This document shows positions 40,758 through 50,653 of a DNA stretch of 64,000 nt, piece after piece (positions within the stretch are counted from its first letter, which is position 1; each line of letters starts with the position of its first letter). The DNA comes from Acidobacteriota bacterium (GTDB lineage Bacteria; Acidobacteriota; Terriglobia; Acidiferrales; UBA7541). Under the pieces are notes generated by a model that was not told where the DNA came from, searched no databases, and saw nothing but the letters and a program-made list of their open reading frames with translations. The position numbers were made by a program, and so were the translations under genes. The stretch spans positions 35,204-99,203 of the forward strand of contig JABCYZ010000023.1 of the NCBI GenBank assembly GCA_013289955.1. Direction: 5' to 3'.

Positions 40758-42956
40758 TCAAACCGATTGTTGAACAGGGCCTCCGGCAACACGCTTTTGC
40801 TTCAGCGACTCGTCGACCTTGCTGACCAGGCTTTCGCGCGAAAAAGGCTTCTGCAGGAAGTAGCTTCCTTCAAGGAACTCGTCATCGCCTTTGTTGAATT
40901 CCAGGTACCCGGACATGTAAATAACCTTCAGGTCCTTGCGGCTGGCCTTCAAAACTTTGGCGAGTTCCGGCCCCCTCATATTGGGCATCACTATATCTGT
41001 CACCAAAACGCGAATCGGCCCGGAACGCCTCACCACCGCCAAGGCTTCCTTGCCGTCAGAGGCCGTCAGCACTTTGTACCCGGCCGACTTCATAAATTCC
41101 GCCGCCAACTCTCTGACCGCTTCCTCATCCTCGACAATCAGCACCGCTCCGGAGTGGTGTGCCGCGCTCTTGGGCGTGTCCTCCACCGGGACACTCTTCT
41201 CTTCCTCCTCGACCACCGGCAGATACACTTCAAATCGCGTGCCCTTCTGAGGCTCCGACTCCACCCAAATGCACCCGCCGCTCTGCTTCACCACACCGTA
41301 TACCGTCGCCAGCCCGAGCCCAGTTCCCTTGCCCATCTCTTTTGTTGTGAAAAACGGCTCAAAAATTCGCTCCTTTGTCGCCGCGTCCATGCCATGCCCG
41401 GTATCTTCGACTGTGAGCCGAATGTAGTCGCCGGGCAACAACGGCGGCCGCGTCTTGGCCAGCGCTTCATCCACAGCAACGTTCCGTGTTTCCACCACCA
41501 ACTTCCCGCCCGTGGGCATGGCGTCGCAGGCATTCACCGTCAAATTCATGATCACCTGTTCGATCTGCCCGGGATCTGCTTTCACTCGTCCCAGCGATTC
41601 CCCCGCCCTGAACGTAAAGGAAATATCCTCCCGCACTAGCCGCTTCAGCAAACTGCACATCTCCGCAACCAGCACATTCAAATCCAAGACTTTTGGCTCC
41701 AGCACCTGCATGCGGCTAAACGCCAGCAGCTGCCGCGTTAGAGAGGCCGCCCGGTTGGCTGCTTTCTCGATCTGCGTGGCATTTCGTTGCAGTGGATCGC
41801 TGGCCAGCAACTTGTCCAGCATCAAATCCCCATGTCCTTTGATGATCGTAAGCAGGTTGTTAAAATCGTGGGCCACTCCGCCCGCCAGCCGCCCCACCGC
41901 TTCCATCTTTTGCGCTTGCCGCAATTGTTCTTCCAACTGATGTTTGTGCAACTCATCGCTCTTCAGCGTCTTCCGCATTCGGTTGAACGCCCGCGTGACC
42001 TGAGCAACTTCATCGGAACCCTCAGCCTCGACTGGATAGGAAAAATCTCCCTTCTCAAGCGCCTGAACGCCCTCCACCAAACGCGCCAGCGGCCGCGTGA
42101 ATCTGTCCGAAATCACAAAAACGAGCACGCCTCCCGCCAACACCGCCAATATCCCCAATCCGCCAAGCGACTGGTTCTGCTTCTCGAGGTAGGCCAACGA
42201 ATCGTTGTAAGATTTCAGAACAATAATGCTCACGGGCTTCGCGCCACCCGTCAAGTCGACGGAACTCGCAAAAAACCGCTCGCCGTCCAGCGTGACTTGT
42301 TCCTTCCAATTCCTCGGGCGCAACTCTGCCGCGAATTCCTGCTGCTTAAATAAGGACAGCGTGCTGGCCACTATTTGGTTGTCATAGCGAAACACCACGT
42401 TACTCGACGAAACCCGCCGAAGTTCTGTGGCCTCTGGATCGATTCCGCGACCCACAATCACCGTGCCCAGCAGATTGCTCCTCGCTGGCGCACCGGCATA
42501 GACGGGTTTCAAAACGACCTGATAGAGACGCGTCCCGCTATACCACCACCCGGTTTTGTCCCGATCTTGCAGCGCATGCCCGAGGACTTCCTGAGCGGTA
42601 GCCATCGGAAATTCATCCATGGTCGTGTGCAGAGCGACAATCTTCCCGCTCGCGTCCGCCAGCACAAGCAAATCGCACTCGTCCGACTGCCATGGATCGT
42701 TCCCTACGTCCTCGATGGCCGCTGGGTCTCCGTTTCTCAAGGTCACCAGCGAGGCCAACAAATCCGCTTTATGCATCAGCGCAACCACATGCCCCTGCTG
42801 CAGCACCTGAAACGTCATCAGGGCATTCTGCAATTCTTCCTGTATCTCCCGCTGCACGCGGCCCTCAGCGGTGCGTCGCACGACCAGTAAGGTCGCCCAA
42901 GTCAGGCCAGCGATCACGACCGCCAGCGACACCATGAATTTAGTACGAAGTCTCAA
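40758..42956 (-). CDS. Membrane-bound hybrid sensor histidine kinase
   Basis: 732 residues. A TM segment near 8-25 is followed by a periplasmic sensor region (about 30-260), a second TM segment (GGLGILAVLAGGVLVFVI), a HAMP domain (RPLARLVEGVQALEKGDFSYPV), a HisKA domain with the phospho-His in GGVAHDFNNLLTII, an HATPase domain (NLTVNACDAMPTGG, VEDTGHGMD, FEPFFTTKEMGKGTGLGLATVYG) and a receiver with VLVTDIVMPNMRG and Lys in FLQKPFS. The start is a TTG at 42956 with AAGGG five bases upstream; ATG 42935 is the alternative. The sensed signal is unknown. Confidence 0.92.
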   Translation of the reverse strand: MRLRTKFMVSLAVVIAGLTWATLLVVRRTAEGRVQREIQEELQNALMTFQVLQQGHVVALMHKADLLASLVTLRNGDPAAIEDVGNDPWQSDECDLLVLADASGKIVALHTTMDEFPMATAQEVLGHALQDRDKTGWWYSGTRLYQVVLKPVYAGAPARSNLLGTVIVGRGIDPEATELRRVSSSNVVFRYDNQIVASTLSLFKQQEFAAELRPRNWKEQVTLDGERFFASSVDLTGGAKPVSIIVLKSYNDSLAYLEKQNQSLGGLGILAVLAGGVLVFVISDRFTRPLARLVEGVQALEKGDFSYPVEAEGSDEVAQVTRAFNRMRKTLKSDELHKHQLEEQLRQAQKMEAVGRLAGGVAHDFNNLLTIIKGHGDLMLDKLLASDPLQRNATQIEKAANRAASLTRQLLAFSRMQVLEPKVLDLNVLVAEMCSLLKRLVREDISFTFRAGESLGRVKADPGQIEQVIMNLTVNACDAMPTGGKLVVETRNVAVDEALAKTRPPLLPGDYIRLTVEDTGHGMDAATKERIFEPFFTTKEMGKGTGLGLATVYGVVKQSGGCIWVESEPQKGTRFEVYLPVVEEEEKSVPVEDTPKSAAHHSGAVLIVEDEEAVRELAAEFMKSAGYKVLTASDGKEALAVVRRSGPIRVLVTDIVMPNMRGPELAKVLKASRKDLKVIYMSGYLEFNKGDDEFLEGSYFLQKPFSRESLVSKVDESLKQKRVAGGPVQQSV

Positions 42957-43331
42957 GTTACCCTTGTTTTCCGTGGTTTTGCCGCCAGGGACACTTCCCC
43001 GCGCTCGCTCAAAAGCCTCACGTCCAGTCTAGTGCTCCCGAATAAATGAGGAGAATAGCCTTGAGGTACTAGTGTTCCACCCCCGCAACCGCATCCCGGT
43101 TTCTCCTCTCCTCGGACGGCACGCCGCTTCTGTAACCCAGGCTCAGGTCGGCCTCCCTGGCTTTCGACTTTCGGGCCACCGCCATGGCTAGAGTGGCGCG
43201 GCCCGGGTTAGGGTACCGGCACGCTGAGAGAAAAGGAACTCTATTGGCTGGATGTGCTATCGTCCGTCTACCAGACAAATTCGCAATTTTACACACACTC
43301 CGATCCCTTCATAGCGGAGGAGCAGAGGAAA
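42957..43331. other. Intergenic stretch without a convincing gene
   Basis: About 375 bases between the histidine kinase and the small 43332 gene. A minus-strand frame at 43069-43296 (75 codons) is open but has no SD or convincing protein pattern. The words TCTAGTGCTCCC and GGTACTAGTGTT occur here (43028-43073) and resemble words before the PqqD operon. No rRNA, tRNA or CRISPR structure was seen. Confidence 0.4.
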
Positions 43332-43607
43332 ATGGCTGAGCGCCCCGTACTCGTTGGACTGATACCTCAAGTCGTCGTACTCGACCCCGGAGATCAAATC
43401 TCCTGGATCTCCGACGCCGGCAATCTTCGCGTCGAATTCGACGTCAACCGCTGCCCCTTTTCGTCCAATATTTTTCAGGCCCCTGCGGGTATGCGTCTGT
43501 TGAGCGGCCCGCCCCGCGTCGGCCTCAAAGCCGCCACCTACAAGTACCGCCTCTGGCTCAACGACCAACTCGTCGGCCAAGGCGAAGTCATACTCCGAGA
43601 GAAGTAA
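43332..43607 (+). CDS. Small protein of unknown function, beta-rich
   Basis: 91 residues from ATG 43332 (SD GAGGAA five bases upstream). The sequence alternates hydrophobic and polar residues (VGLIPQVVVLDPGDQISWISD; AATYKYRLWLNDQLVGQGEV), which suggests a small beta-sandwich, perhaps cupredoxin-like, but the copper ligands (a His-Cys-His-Met set) are absent apart from one Cys. It could be a cytoplasmic or exported protein; no signal peptide is seen. The frame is open upstream to 43254. Confidence 0.5.
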   Translation: MAERPVLVGLIPQVVVLDPGDQISWISDAGNLRVEFDVNRCPFSSNIFQAPAGMRLLSGPPRVGLKAATYKYRLWLNDQLVGQGEVILREK

Positions 43608-43954
43608 TAATAAGAAATAGTGCCGCAAGAAAAACGCCCGCCAGCGTGAACTGCCAGGCTAGGAGCGATAGGCGCATCCGTCTACCACATGTACTTGCCA
43701 TGCTTCGTCTTCTCTTCTTTCTGGTTCACGCCTGGCCGCGAAAAGCGCCCATCACAGCCTCCTCGCGTTGCGGATCCTCGTCTTCTTGCTTCTCACTGGA
43801 ATACCTGCCATGAAGAGCCCTGGCTTGCTGAAATTCCGGCAGGACGGCGAAGAAAGGAAAGTGAAGTCAATACGGAAGTGGGCCAGATCCGCTGGCCAAT
43901 GGGAGATGGGAAGCCGGCTTCGCGAGAGCGTTTCCGAAACCCAGTCTCCGGCCG
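43608..43954. other. Intergenic stretch without a convincing gene
   Basis: About 347 bases between two genes of unknown function. Open frames cross it (e.g. 43689-44096 and 43768-44397 plus strand), but they lack an SD and give arginine-rich low-quality products. I see no RNA gene or repeat here. Confidence 0.4.
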
Positions 43955-44395
43955 TCAGTCTCCGACGACGAGGCTGCGAACTGTTTCGACCGATTCAGCC
44001 AGCCCACGGCGAACCGGACCCAGCACGAACGCCGGGACTTCGCGCTCCGGAGCCAGCGAAAGATTGGTGGCTCGTCGGGGAAACTCGCTCCGATGATCCA
44101 GCTTCAGCCCAGCTTCGCGGAGGAACTCGGCGGAGAAGCCCATATCTTCGGCGCGGTCCACGCCCCAAAACCAAAGTTTCTCTTCATGGCGCTGGAGGAA
44201 GTCCAAAGACTCCTCAAGCTTCTTCATGGCGCGGTCGAAAGACGACGCGAGGAAAAAAACCCCCAGTTTCCAGGCGTGACGAGGGTAGAAAACCTGTATC
44301 CGGACACAATACTTCCCGGCCTGATTTCTTTCCATGCTGCAGCGGTAGTCGTTGCGGACCGTGGGCGTGCGGGGTGCCGGCTTCTTCGTATTCAT
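43955..44395 (-). CDS. Protein of unknown function
   Basis: 146 residues with a good start (AGGA four bases before ATG 44395). The protein looks genuine: a basic start (NTKKPAPRTP), a beta-type stretch (GKYCVRIQVFYPRHAWKLGVFFLASSFD), an alpha-helical part (RAMKKLEESLDFLQRHEEKLWFWGVD) and a final PAFVLGPVRRGLAESVETVRSL. No family is recognised. It does not overlap a better frame. The neighbouring foldase gene is on the same strand but upstream by ~220 bases. Confidence 0.55.
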   Translation of the reverse strand: MNTKKPAPRTPTVRNDYRCSMERNQAGKYCVRIQVFYPRHAWKLGVFFLASSFDRAMKKLEESLDFLQRHEEKLWFWGVDRAEDMGFSAEFLREAGLKLDHRSEFPRRATNLSLAPEREVPAFVLGPVRRGLAESVETVRSLVVGD

Positions 44396-44612
44396 AAGGT
44401 CCTGAGGTCTTGGCGCTGGGGGGCCATGGCGGATTTTCGTCCGGTTTCAGCAGGTTTCCGCCCCGAGACTTGAACGACAGCAGTCCATTCCGACGGCGGA
44501 GGCCCTGAATGAAATCGGCCTTTTAGGAGACACCCATAGGCTACCGGGATGAGGCGAGAAAGACAAGGATCCTGCAAGGAGTATCTAAAGGTTTTCTTAT
44601 CAGATACTTAGA

Positions 44613-46562
44613 CTACCCAGCCTGGCCAAAGTTGCGAAGCTTTTCGGGCATCAGCTTCAGTTTGCCCTCTTTTTTCAGGCGATCCTCGAGCGCCGTTCGA
44701 AAGGCTTCGAACGCGATGGAGCGCTTGTTTTGCAGTACAGAATCGGTGATTTCTTTCTTTTGTTTGTCAAAATCCTCGGGCTTGGGCTCTTGCCGGTCGA
44801 CGACTTTGTAGACCAGCCAGTTGGCGCCGAGGCTGAGAGGCGTACCGACGTCACCGGTCTTCAACTGGAAGGCTGCCCCAAGCTGTTTGCCGCTGGCGAC
44901 GTTCGGAATCGAGCCCGAGCGGGCGAAATCGTCGCTGGTTTTGGCTTCCAAACCGAGGGCTTTGGCTGCCGCGTCGAACTTTTCTCCCGCTTTTGTCCGC
45001 CTGGTTAGCTCGTCCGCCTTCGCGTGAGCTTCCAGGGACGCCTTCTCTTGTTTTAGATCGGCAACCACTTTGTCGCGTACCTCTTCGAGTGCCCCCTGGT
45101 GAGCGGGAAGAATCTGTTTGAGGGAAAGGACAAGATAGCCCCGATCCGTCTGCAGCGGCAAGCTCAGTTCGCCCTGGCGGAGCTGGAAGATAGCATCGCT
45201 GACCTTGACCTGCGTTGAGTTCCCCAATTCGAGCAAGGGATCGGTTGCAGCGACGGGGCGCGTTTCGCCCACGCTCAAATGGTACTGGTTGGCCAGGTCG
45301 TCGAGAGAAACCTTGTTCGACTGACGGATAGCCTGGGAGAGCTTGTCGGCGATATCGCCCGCCTGCTTATCGGCCTCGGAAAGAAGCAGCGGAGCTCGAA
45401 TGGATTCCTTAACCTCATCGAACGGCTTGGTGTGGGCCGGTTCCTTATCGATGATCTTGATGATGTGGAAGCCGTACTGCGTCTTGATCAGATCTGAAAT
45501 GCTGCCTTTGGGAAGTGAAAACGCCGCCTTTTCGAACTCTGGCACCGTCTGGCCCTGGACAATCCATCCCAGATCCCCGCCCTTGTCTCTCGAACCGGGA
45601 TTCCCCGGAGTCCCGCCATCCTCGGAATATTTCTTGGCAAGTTCCTCAAAATTAGCGCCTTTTTTGGCCTGGTTCAGAATGTCTTGCGCTTTCTTCTTGA
45701 TCTCCTCGACTTCGGCATCGGGTTTGCCAACGGTCATCAGCAGGATGTGCTCGACATGCACGCGGTTCGGCACCTGGTAATCCTGAATGTTTTTCTGGTA
45801 TTGCGCCTTCAACTGGTCGTCGGAGATTTGCATGCTCTGGCGAATCTGGTTCACGTCGAGGATGCCGTAGCGCACTACGCGCTTTTCCGGGACCTGGTAC
45901 CTTGCTTTGTTCTTTTCGTAGGCGGCCTTGACCTCGGCATCGTCCACGGTGATTTTAGATTGCAGGTCTTCCGGCTTGATATACGCGTAATCCAGCTTCA
46001 CCTTTTGGTTGCGGTAGACGAACTCTTCCTGGATCTCCGCCGGGCCAGCGCTGATGCCGTCGGTCACGAGCTTCTGGAATTTTTCCTGGAGCATGCCCTG
46101 GCGGACCATCTCCTCGAACTGCGGAACACTCATCTGCGTACGCGATTGGACCAGTGAGGCGTACTGATCCGGGGCGATAGGCGAGTCTCCGTTAAAGGCG
46201 GCCGGCAAGATCAGCTTGATGCGGTCGGCGATTTCATCATTCGAAACGCGGATGCCGAGCTGGCCTGCTTCATACTCCATCTCTTTCTGAAGCAGAAGCT
46301 GCTGCAAAATGCGCTGCGCATAATAAGGTTCAAGCATCGGGGGAACCTGATTGGTCTGCTTGATCTGGTTGAGCTGCTGGCGAATTTCGGCGACGGTAAT
46401 GGTCTGATCGCCAACCTTGGCCACCGCATCCGTGGACATCTGCGTGTCACCCGGACCGGTTGGCACGAGATAGAGCAGCATGCCACCCGAGAGCGCCAGC
46501 ACTACCACACCGAGAAAGATGCGGGAAAAGATTTTTTGCGTGTTATCCGAGCTACCAGCCAT
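44613..46562 (-). CDS. PpiD/SurA-like peptidyl-prolyl isomerase
   Basis: 649 residues from ATG 46562 (a longer frame to 46598 lacks support). A TM anchor is at about 12-35 (IFSRIFLGVVVLALSGGMLLYLV), then a SurA-type N-terminal chaperone domain (VAKVGDQTITVAEIRQQLNQ) and a parvulin domain (RVHVEHILLMTVGKPDAE ... GTPGNPGSRDKGGDLGWIVQGQTVPEFEKAAFSLPKG ... YGFHIIKIID), followed by a second weaker segment. PpiD-like proteins help outer-membrane proteins fold in the periplasm. It is monocistronic as far as visible. Confidence 0.9.
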   Translation of the reverse strand: MAGSSDNTQKIFSRIFLGVVVLALSGGMLLYLVPTGPGDTQMSTDAVAKVGDQTITVAEIRQQLNQIKQTNQVPPMLEPYYAQRILQQLLLQKEMEYEAGQLGIRVSNDEIADRIKLILPAAFNGDSPIAPDQYASLVQSRTQMSVPQFEEMVRQGMLQEKFQKLVTDGISAGPAEIQEEFVYRNQKVKLDYAYIKPEDLQSKITVDDAEVKAAYEKNKARYQVPEKRVVRYGILDVNQIRQSMQISDDQLKAQYQKNIQDYQVPNRVHVEHILLMTVGKPDAEVEEIKKKAQDILNQAKKGANFEELAKKYSEDGGTPGNPGSRDKGGDLGWIVQGQTVPEFEKAAFSLPKGSISDLIKTQYGFHIIKIIDKEPAHTKPFDEVKESIRAPLLLSEADKQAGDIADKLSQAIRQSNKVSLDDLANQYHLSVGETRPVAATDPLLELGNSTQVKVSDAIFQLRQGELSLPLQTDRGYLVLSLKQILPAHQGALEEVRDKVVADLKQEKASLEAHAKADELTRRTKAGEKFDAAAKALGLEAKTSDDFARSGSIPNVASGKQLGAAFQLKTGDVGTPLSLGANWLVYKVVDRQEPKPEDFDKQKKEITDSVLQNKRSIAFEAFRTALEDRLKKEGKLKLMPEKLRNFGQAG

Positions 46563-46847
46563 CCGCTGAATCCCCCAGGTCCTAAACAAACACATCATTA
46601 TAGGAGATACGAGCCCCGCGCCTCAAATGGAATCGTGGAGGCGCGGGTGGGCGCGCCCTGGCTCTCTGATCGAGCTGCCTCCGGGACAAGGACACCGAAG
46701 GCAGCTCTTTCGGGACTTCCGGCGAGCGAGGGAGATTTCCTTTGTTCGGTGACGGCCGCCAGTTATAGCTACTCGGAAACTGGCCAGTTATCGGCGGACG
46801 CCGTGATGGGAAACCGCGGCGATGCGCGTATCATCTAAACGCTACGG

Positions 46848-48221
46848 ATGATCAAACTCAAGGTGACAGGAAAGCAGACGCCGCTGTTTGTTCCAGTGCT
46901 CGTTCTGGTTTGCTTCGGCGCACTCCACCAGGGGAACTCTTCGGGGCCGGCAGCTGACGCGGAGAAGCGCCGCCCCGGCTCGGGCTCGCCGACTTTTTAC
47001 CGCGACGTGCTGCCGATTCTGCAGCAGCGATGCCAGATTTGTCATCGGGCAGAAGGCATTGCACCCATGCGGTTTGAAACCTACGAGCAGACGCGCCCAT
47101 TCGCCGCAGCGATTGACGCGGCAACTCAAAATAAAACCATGCCGCCGTGGTTTGCCGATCCTCATATTGGCCGCTTCTCGAATGACCCCTCGCTTTCCGC
47201 GGGCCAAATCGCCGCGCTCAGAGCCTGGGCGGAGGCCGGAGCGCCCGCGGGCGACGCGCATGACGCTCCTCCGCCGGTTCATTGGGCGGGGAGCTGGACC
47301 ATTCCGCAGCCGGATTTAATTCTGAAAATGCCCAAGGCGGTGGCCCTGCCGGCCAGCGGGGAAGTCGAATACACTTACGAAATTGTTCCCACGGGTTTCA
47401 AGGAGGATCGCTGGATACAAGCGGTAGAAGTGCTTCCGCTGCTGCGTGCCAACGTGCATCACGCCGTGGTATACGTGCGGCCGCCGGATTCGAAGTGGAT
47501 GCGGCATGCGCCCGTGGGCGTGCCGTTCTCCTCGTCTGCGTTGACCGACCCTGAGGATCGACGGGGCGCGCACTGGACGGACAGCGACGTGCTTCTTGTC
47601 TACGCCCCGGGGAGCTCGCCGGACAACTGGCCGGACAACCTGGCAAAATTTATTCCCGCCGGCTGCGACCTCGTTTTTCAGATGCACTACACAACCAATG
47701 GGCGCGCCGCCAGCGACCAGACGAGCGTAGGCCTGATTTTTGCGCCGCACGCTCCTGCCCGGCGGGTGCTGACATTGCAGCTCACGAACGATCACTTCGT
47801 GATTCCGCCCGGTGTGCCGGATTACCGCGTAGAGGCTCGCGGCACTCTGCCGAACGATGCGACACTGCTCAGTTTCTTTCCCCACATGCATCTGCGCGGG
47901 AAACGCTTTGAATACAATATCGTTCACAGAGAAGAAGATTCGGGCACAAGGCCGGGCCAGAAAATCGAACCGCTGCTGGACGTCCGCTACCATTTCCACT
48001 GGCAGATGAGTTACAGGCTCGTGGAACCGCGATTACTGAAAGCGGGGACCGAGTTGCAGGCCGTCGCCTGGTACGATAATTCGCGCGATAATCCGCATAA
48101 CCCGGACCCCGAGGCGGCGGTGCGCTGGGGCGAGCAGACCTACGACGAGATGATGGTTGGTTTCTTCGACGTCGCGGTGGCGGCCAGCCTCGACAAGCCC
48201 AGCTACTTCATCCGGCACTGA
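46848..48221 (+). CDS. Cytochrome c/copper type II monooxygenase-like protein
   Basis: 457 residues. After a signal-type N-terminus (LFVPVLVLVCFGALHQG) there is a haem-binding motif CQICH at about 64-68 with the following region YEQTRPFAAAIDAATQNKTMPPWFADPHIG. The rest has the copper type II, ascorbate-dependent monooxygenase-like pattern: VHHAVVYV, FQMHYTTNG and PHMHLRGKRFEY supply His and Met ligands. The fused haem motif is of the kind seen in acidobacterial exported redox proteins. The substrate is unknown. ATG 46848; this gene is divergent from ppiD across 285 bases. Confidence 0.8.
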   Translation: MIKLKVTGKQTPLFVPVLVLVCFGALHQGNSSGPAADAEKRRPGSGSPTFYRDVLPILQQRCQICHRAEGIAPMRFETYEQTRPFAAAIDAATQNKTMPPWFADPHIGRFSNDPSLSAGQIAALRAWAEAGAPAGDAHDAPPPVHWAGSWTIPQPDLILKMPKAVALPASGEVEYTYEIVPTGFKEDRWIQAVEVLPLLRANVHHAVVYVRPPDSKWMRHAPVGVPFSSSALTDPEDRRGAHWTDSDVLLVYAPGSSPDNWPDNLAKFIPAGCDLVFQMHYTTNGRAASDQTSVGLIFAPHAPARRVLTLQLTNDHFVIPPGVPDYRVEARGTLPNDATLLSFFPHMHLRGKRFEYNIVHREEDSGTRPGQKIEPLLDVRYHFHWQMSYRLVEPRLLKAGTELQAVAWYDNSRDNPHNPDPEAAVRWGEQTYDEMMVGFFDVAVAASLDKPSYFIRH

Positions 48222-48262
48222 ACACGATTTCGAGCGGTGCTCTAGAGACCGGAGGAGACGAG

Positions 48263-48985
48263 ATGGAAATCAGCAGCGCCTATGTGCAACTGAGCGTGAA
48301 TGACGACACCACTATGCGTGCTTGGGTGGCGCGGCCAAAAGAGGAAGGCTCCTACCCTGGCTTGCTGGTTTTTCAGGAGGCGTTCGGTGTGAACGCGCAT
48401 ATTCGCGACGTGGCTGGCCGATTTGCCCGGGAAGGATTCGTGGCCGTGGCGCCGGAACTTTTTCATCGCACCGGCGCGGGCCTTGAAGTGCGCTACGACG
48501 ATTTTCCGAGTGCCATGCCGCACATGAAAGCGCTGAACGACGCGTCGATGACGGCCGACCACCGGGCTGCGTTTGACTGGCTGCGCGGAAGCATTGGAAC
48601 GGAGTTGCCGATTTTTGCGATTGGCTATTGCATGGGAGGGCGCGCTGCGTTTCTGGCGGCGCTCACGCTGCCACTGGCGGGCGCGGTCTCCTACTACGGC
48701 GGCGGTATCGCGCCGAATGCGACGAATCCAGGGCTGCTGGGGCGAGCGAGCGGCCTGCAGTCTCCTCTACTGTTCTTCTGGGGCGGGCGCGACAAGCACA
48801 TTCCGCCCGATCAGGTCCGCGCGGTGACCGATGCGCTGCGCGGGGCGGGGAAAAATTTCGTGAACGTGGAGATTTCGAACGCCGACCACGCCTTTTTCTG
48901 CGACGCGAGGGCCAGCTACAGCCCCGCTGCGGCGCTGCTCGCTTGGCCGCTGACTCTGGCGTTCTTGCGCGCAAAATCGTCCTGA
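48263..48985 (+). CDS. Dienelactone hydrolase family protein
   Basis: 240 residues with the alpha/beta-hydrolase triad of this family: Cys 123 in AIGYCMGGRAA, Asp 177 in FWGGRDKHIP and His 209 in NADHAFF. The N-terminal LVFQEAFGVNAHIRDVAGRFAREGFVAVAPELF is also typical. The enzyme opens lactones such as dienelactone, or related esters. The SD GGAGGAGA precedes ATG 48263. It is 41 bases after the copper-monooxygenase-like gene and may be co-transcribed. Confidence 0.92.
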   Translation: MEISSAYVQLSVNDDTTMRAWVARPKEEGSYPGLLVFQEAFGVNAHIRDVAGRFAREGFVAVAPELFHRTGAGLEVRYDDFPSAMPHMKALNDASMTADHRAAFDWLRGSIGTELPIFAIGYCMGGRAAFLAALTLPLAGAVSYYGGGIAPNATNPGLLGRASGLQSPLLFFWGGRDKHIPPDQVRAVTDALRGAGKNFVNVEISNADHAFFCDARASYSPAAALLAWPLTLAFLRAKSS

Positions 48986-49142
48986 GAGTTCCTCGAAGGA
49001 TCGGGCCTAACCGGTAAAGAACCTGAGAGCAACCTGGACTGTCCTTTCGGACAAAATCTCCTGTCCGAACGTCTAGTACGCGCAACCGCTATTTGCTGTT
49101 TAACCACCGCAAGCTCCAGCGGGCGTCCGCGTTCTAATTACT

Positions 49143-50468
49143 GTGTTAGATTTCAAGATTGGCGGCCTTGCTGCGCGAACACCCGTGAGCACGCAAACAC
49201 CACACGACCCGAACCACCCGAAGATAAAGCGGGTCGAAGTGTATTGGCACACGGTGACGTACAAGACCGTGGCCGTTTACGTGATTCTGCTTGCGGCGAT
49301 CGTTTTCGCGGCGGTTTATCTCATCAACCCGAATTTGTACACGAAGGCATACGACAAGCTGAACAAATCGATCGGGAACGGCGACCCTGGTGCCGAGCCC
49401 ATCACAGAAACGCAGGCCAAGTTCGTCAACCTCGATGGGAAAGTGCAGGTAAAGAAAGTCAACTCCGTGCAGTGGGTGGACGCGGATTTTCGCACCTCGC
49501 TCGACAAGGGCGATCAAATTCAAACCTCTGCGGACGGCGCGGCGCGCATCACCTTTGCCGACGGGACGACCTACACGGTGAAGTCCGGAACGTTCATTAC
49601 CGTGGAAGAAAATTCGATGGGCCGCGAGCAGCCTTCCAGTTCCGCGGTTCGCATCAACACCGGACAAGTGGACCTCAAGACGCCGAATTTCCCCTCGCCG
49701 GATTCCAAGGCTGCCGTCAGCATGGAAGACACTGTGGCGCAATTTCCTTCAAACAGCAACGCAGCCGTGAAGTCAGACCCGGTTAACAAGGAAAACGAGA
49801 TCGTGGTTTCCAGCGGAAGCGCGGAGGTGCAGCGCGGCCAGGAGAAAGTGGAGATCGGAGCCTATCAGAAAGCGAGTTTCGCAACCGGCGGCCCGATCAC
49901 GAAATCGGACGTGCTGGCGCCGCCAGACTTGAGTTCGCCGCGCAACTTCGAGCCCCTGATCGTGGAGAATCCAAAAACGGCGGCCATTCATTTTGAATGG
50001 AAGTCGGTGCCCGAGGCGATTTCCTACACGCTGCGGATCAGCACGACGGCCATGTTCACGAAAACCGTGGGCGAACCGAAAACGGTTTCAGGAACCGGCG
50101 CGGATGTTTCGGGACTCGACGGAGGCGACTACTTCTGGAACGTCACGGCGACCAACGCGAAGAAGGAAACCAGCGAGGTCAGCGAAACCTTCCGGTTTAC
50201 GCTCGTGGCGCAGGGAAAAACCCAGGAGATGGCGCTGGAGATTACCGGCACGCAGATTCATGGCCGCGTTGTGGAGATTATTGGCCATACCGAACCAGGC
50301 GCGGCACTGATCGTAAACGGGCAGCCGGTGCCGATTATCGCGGCAGACGGCACTTTCCGCCACTTTACCGAGCCGCTTGAACCCGGCCAGCATACTATCG
50401 TCATCATCGGAGAGAACCGCCGTGGAGGCACGGCACAACAGAAGGTGACGATTGTTGTGCCAAAGTAA
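49143..50468 (+). CDS. FecR-domain membrane protein with an Ig-like C-terminus
   Basis: 441 residues. A membrane helix is at about 41-61 (VAVYVILLAAIVFAAVYLI). A FecR-type domain follows (AKFVNLDGKVQVKKVNSVQWVDADF... LDKGDQIQTSADGAARITFADGTTYTVKSGTF), then a linker, a fibronectin-type segment (IHFEWKSVPEAISYTLRIS) and a final Ig-like domain (GTQIHGRVVEIIGHTEPGA). The start is GTG 49143 with no SD; GTG 49185 is an alternative. It is 185 bases upstream of mreB on the same strand and may relate to envelope assembly. Confidence 0.75.
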   Translation: MLDFKIGGLAARTPVSTQTPHDPNHPKIKRVEVYWHTVTYKTVAVYVILLAAIVFAAVYLINPNLYTKAYDKLNKSIGNGDPGAEPITETQAKFVNLDGKVQVKKVNSVQWVDADFRTSLDKGDQIQTSADGAARITFADGTTYTVKSGTFITVEENSMGREQPSSSAVRINTGQVDLKTPNFPSPDSKAAVSMEDTVAQFPSNSNAAVKSDPVNKENEIVVSSGSAEVQRGQEKVEIGAYQKASFATGGPITKSDVLAPPDLSSPRNFEPLIVENPKTAAIHFEWKSVPEAISYTLRISTTAMFTKTVGEPKTVSGTGADVSGLDGGDYFWNVTATNAKKETSEVSETFRFTLVAQGKTQEMALEITGTQIHGRVVEIIGHTEPGAALIVNGQPVPIIAADGTFRHFTEPLEPGQHTIVIIGENRRGGTAQQKVTIVVPK

Positions 50469-50653
50469 ATGTTTCAAACGCTGATCGTTTTCGAGCGCAC
50501 CAGAAATAGACGCAGGCGTGACTTTGCGCTGGCCGCCAAGTCCAGAGACAATGGTCTTGTTCGGCGCGCGGCGGTCCATCTGGACCGCGATGCTGCAAAG
50601 CAGCCCGTTGTCGGCTGGACGGCGGAGAGGTTTTCTTCGCGGGGGGCGGGGGG

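Noticed and set aside
40710..41639. A 309-codon plus-strand frame opposite the histidine kinase
   Set aside because: The minus strand carries complete HisKA, HATPase and receiver motifs; this frame has none.
43069..43296. A 75-codon minus-strand gene before the histidine kinase
   Set aside because: It has no SD and no recognisable pattern, and lies in a region with other random open frames. It could still be real, but I cannot support it.
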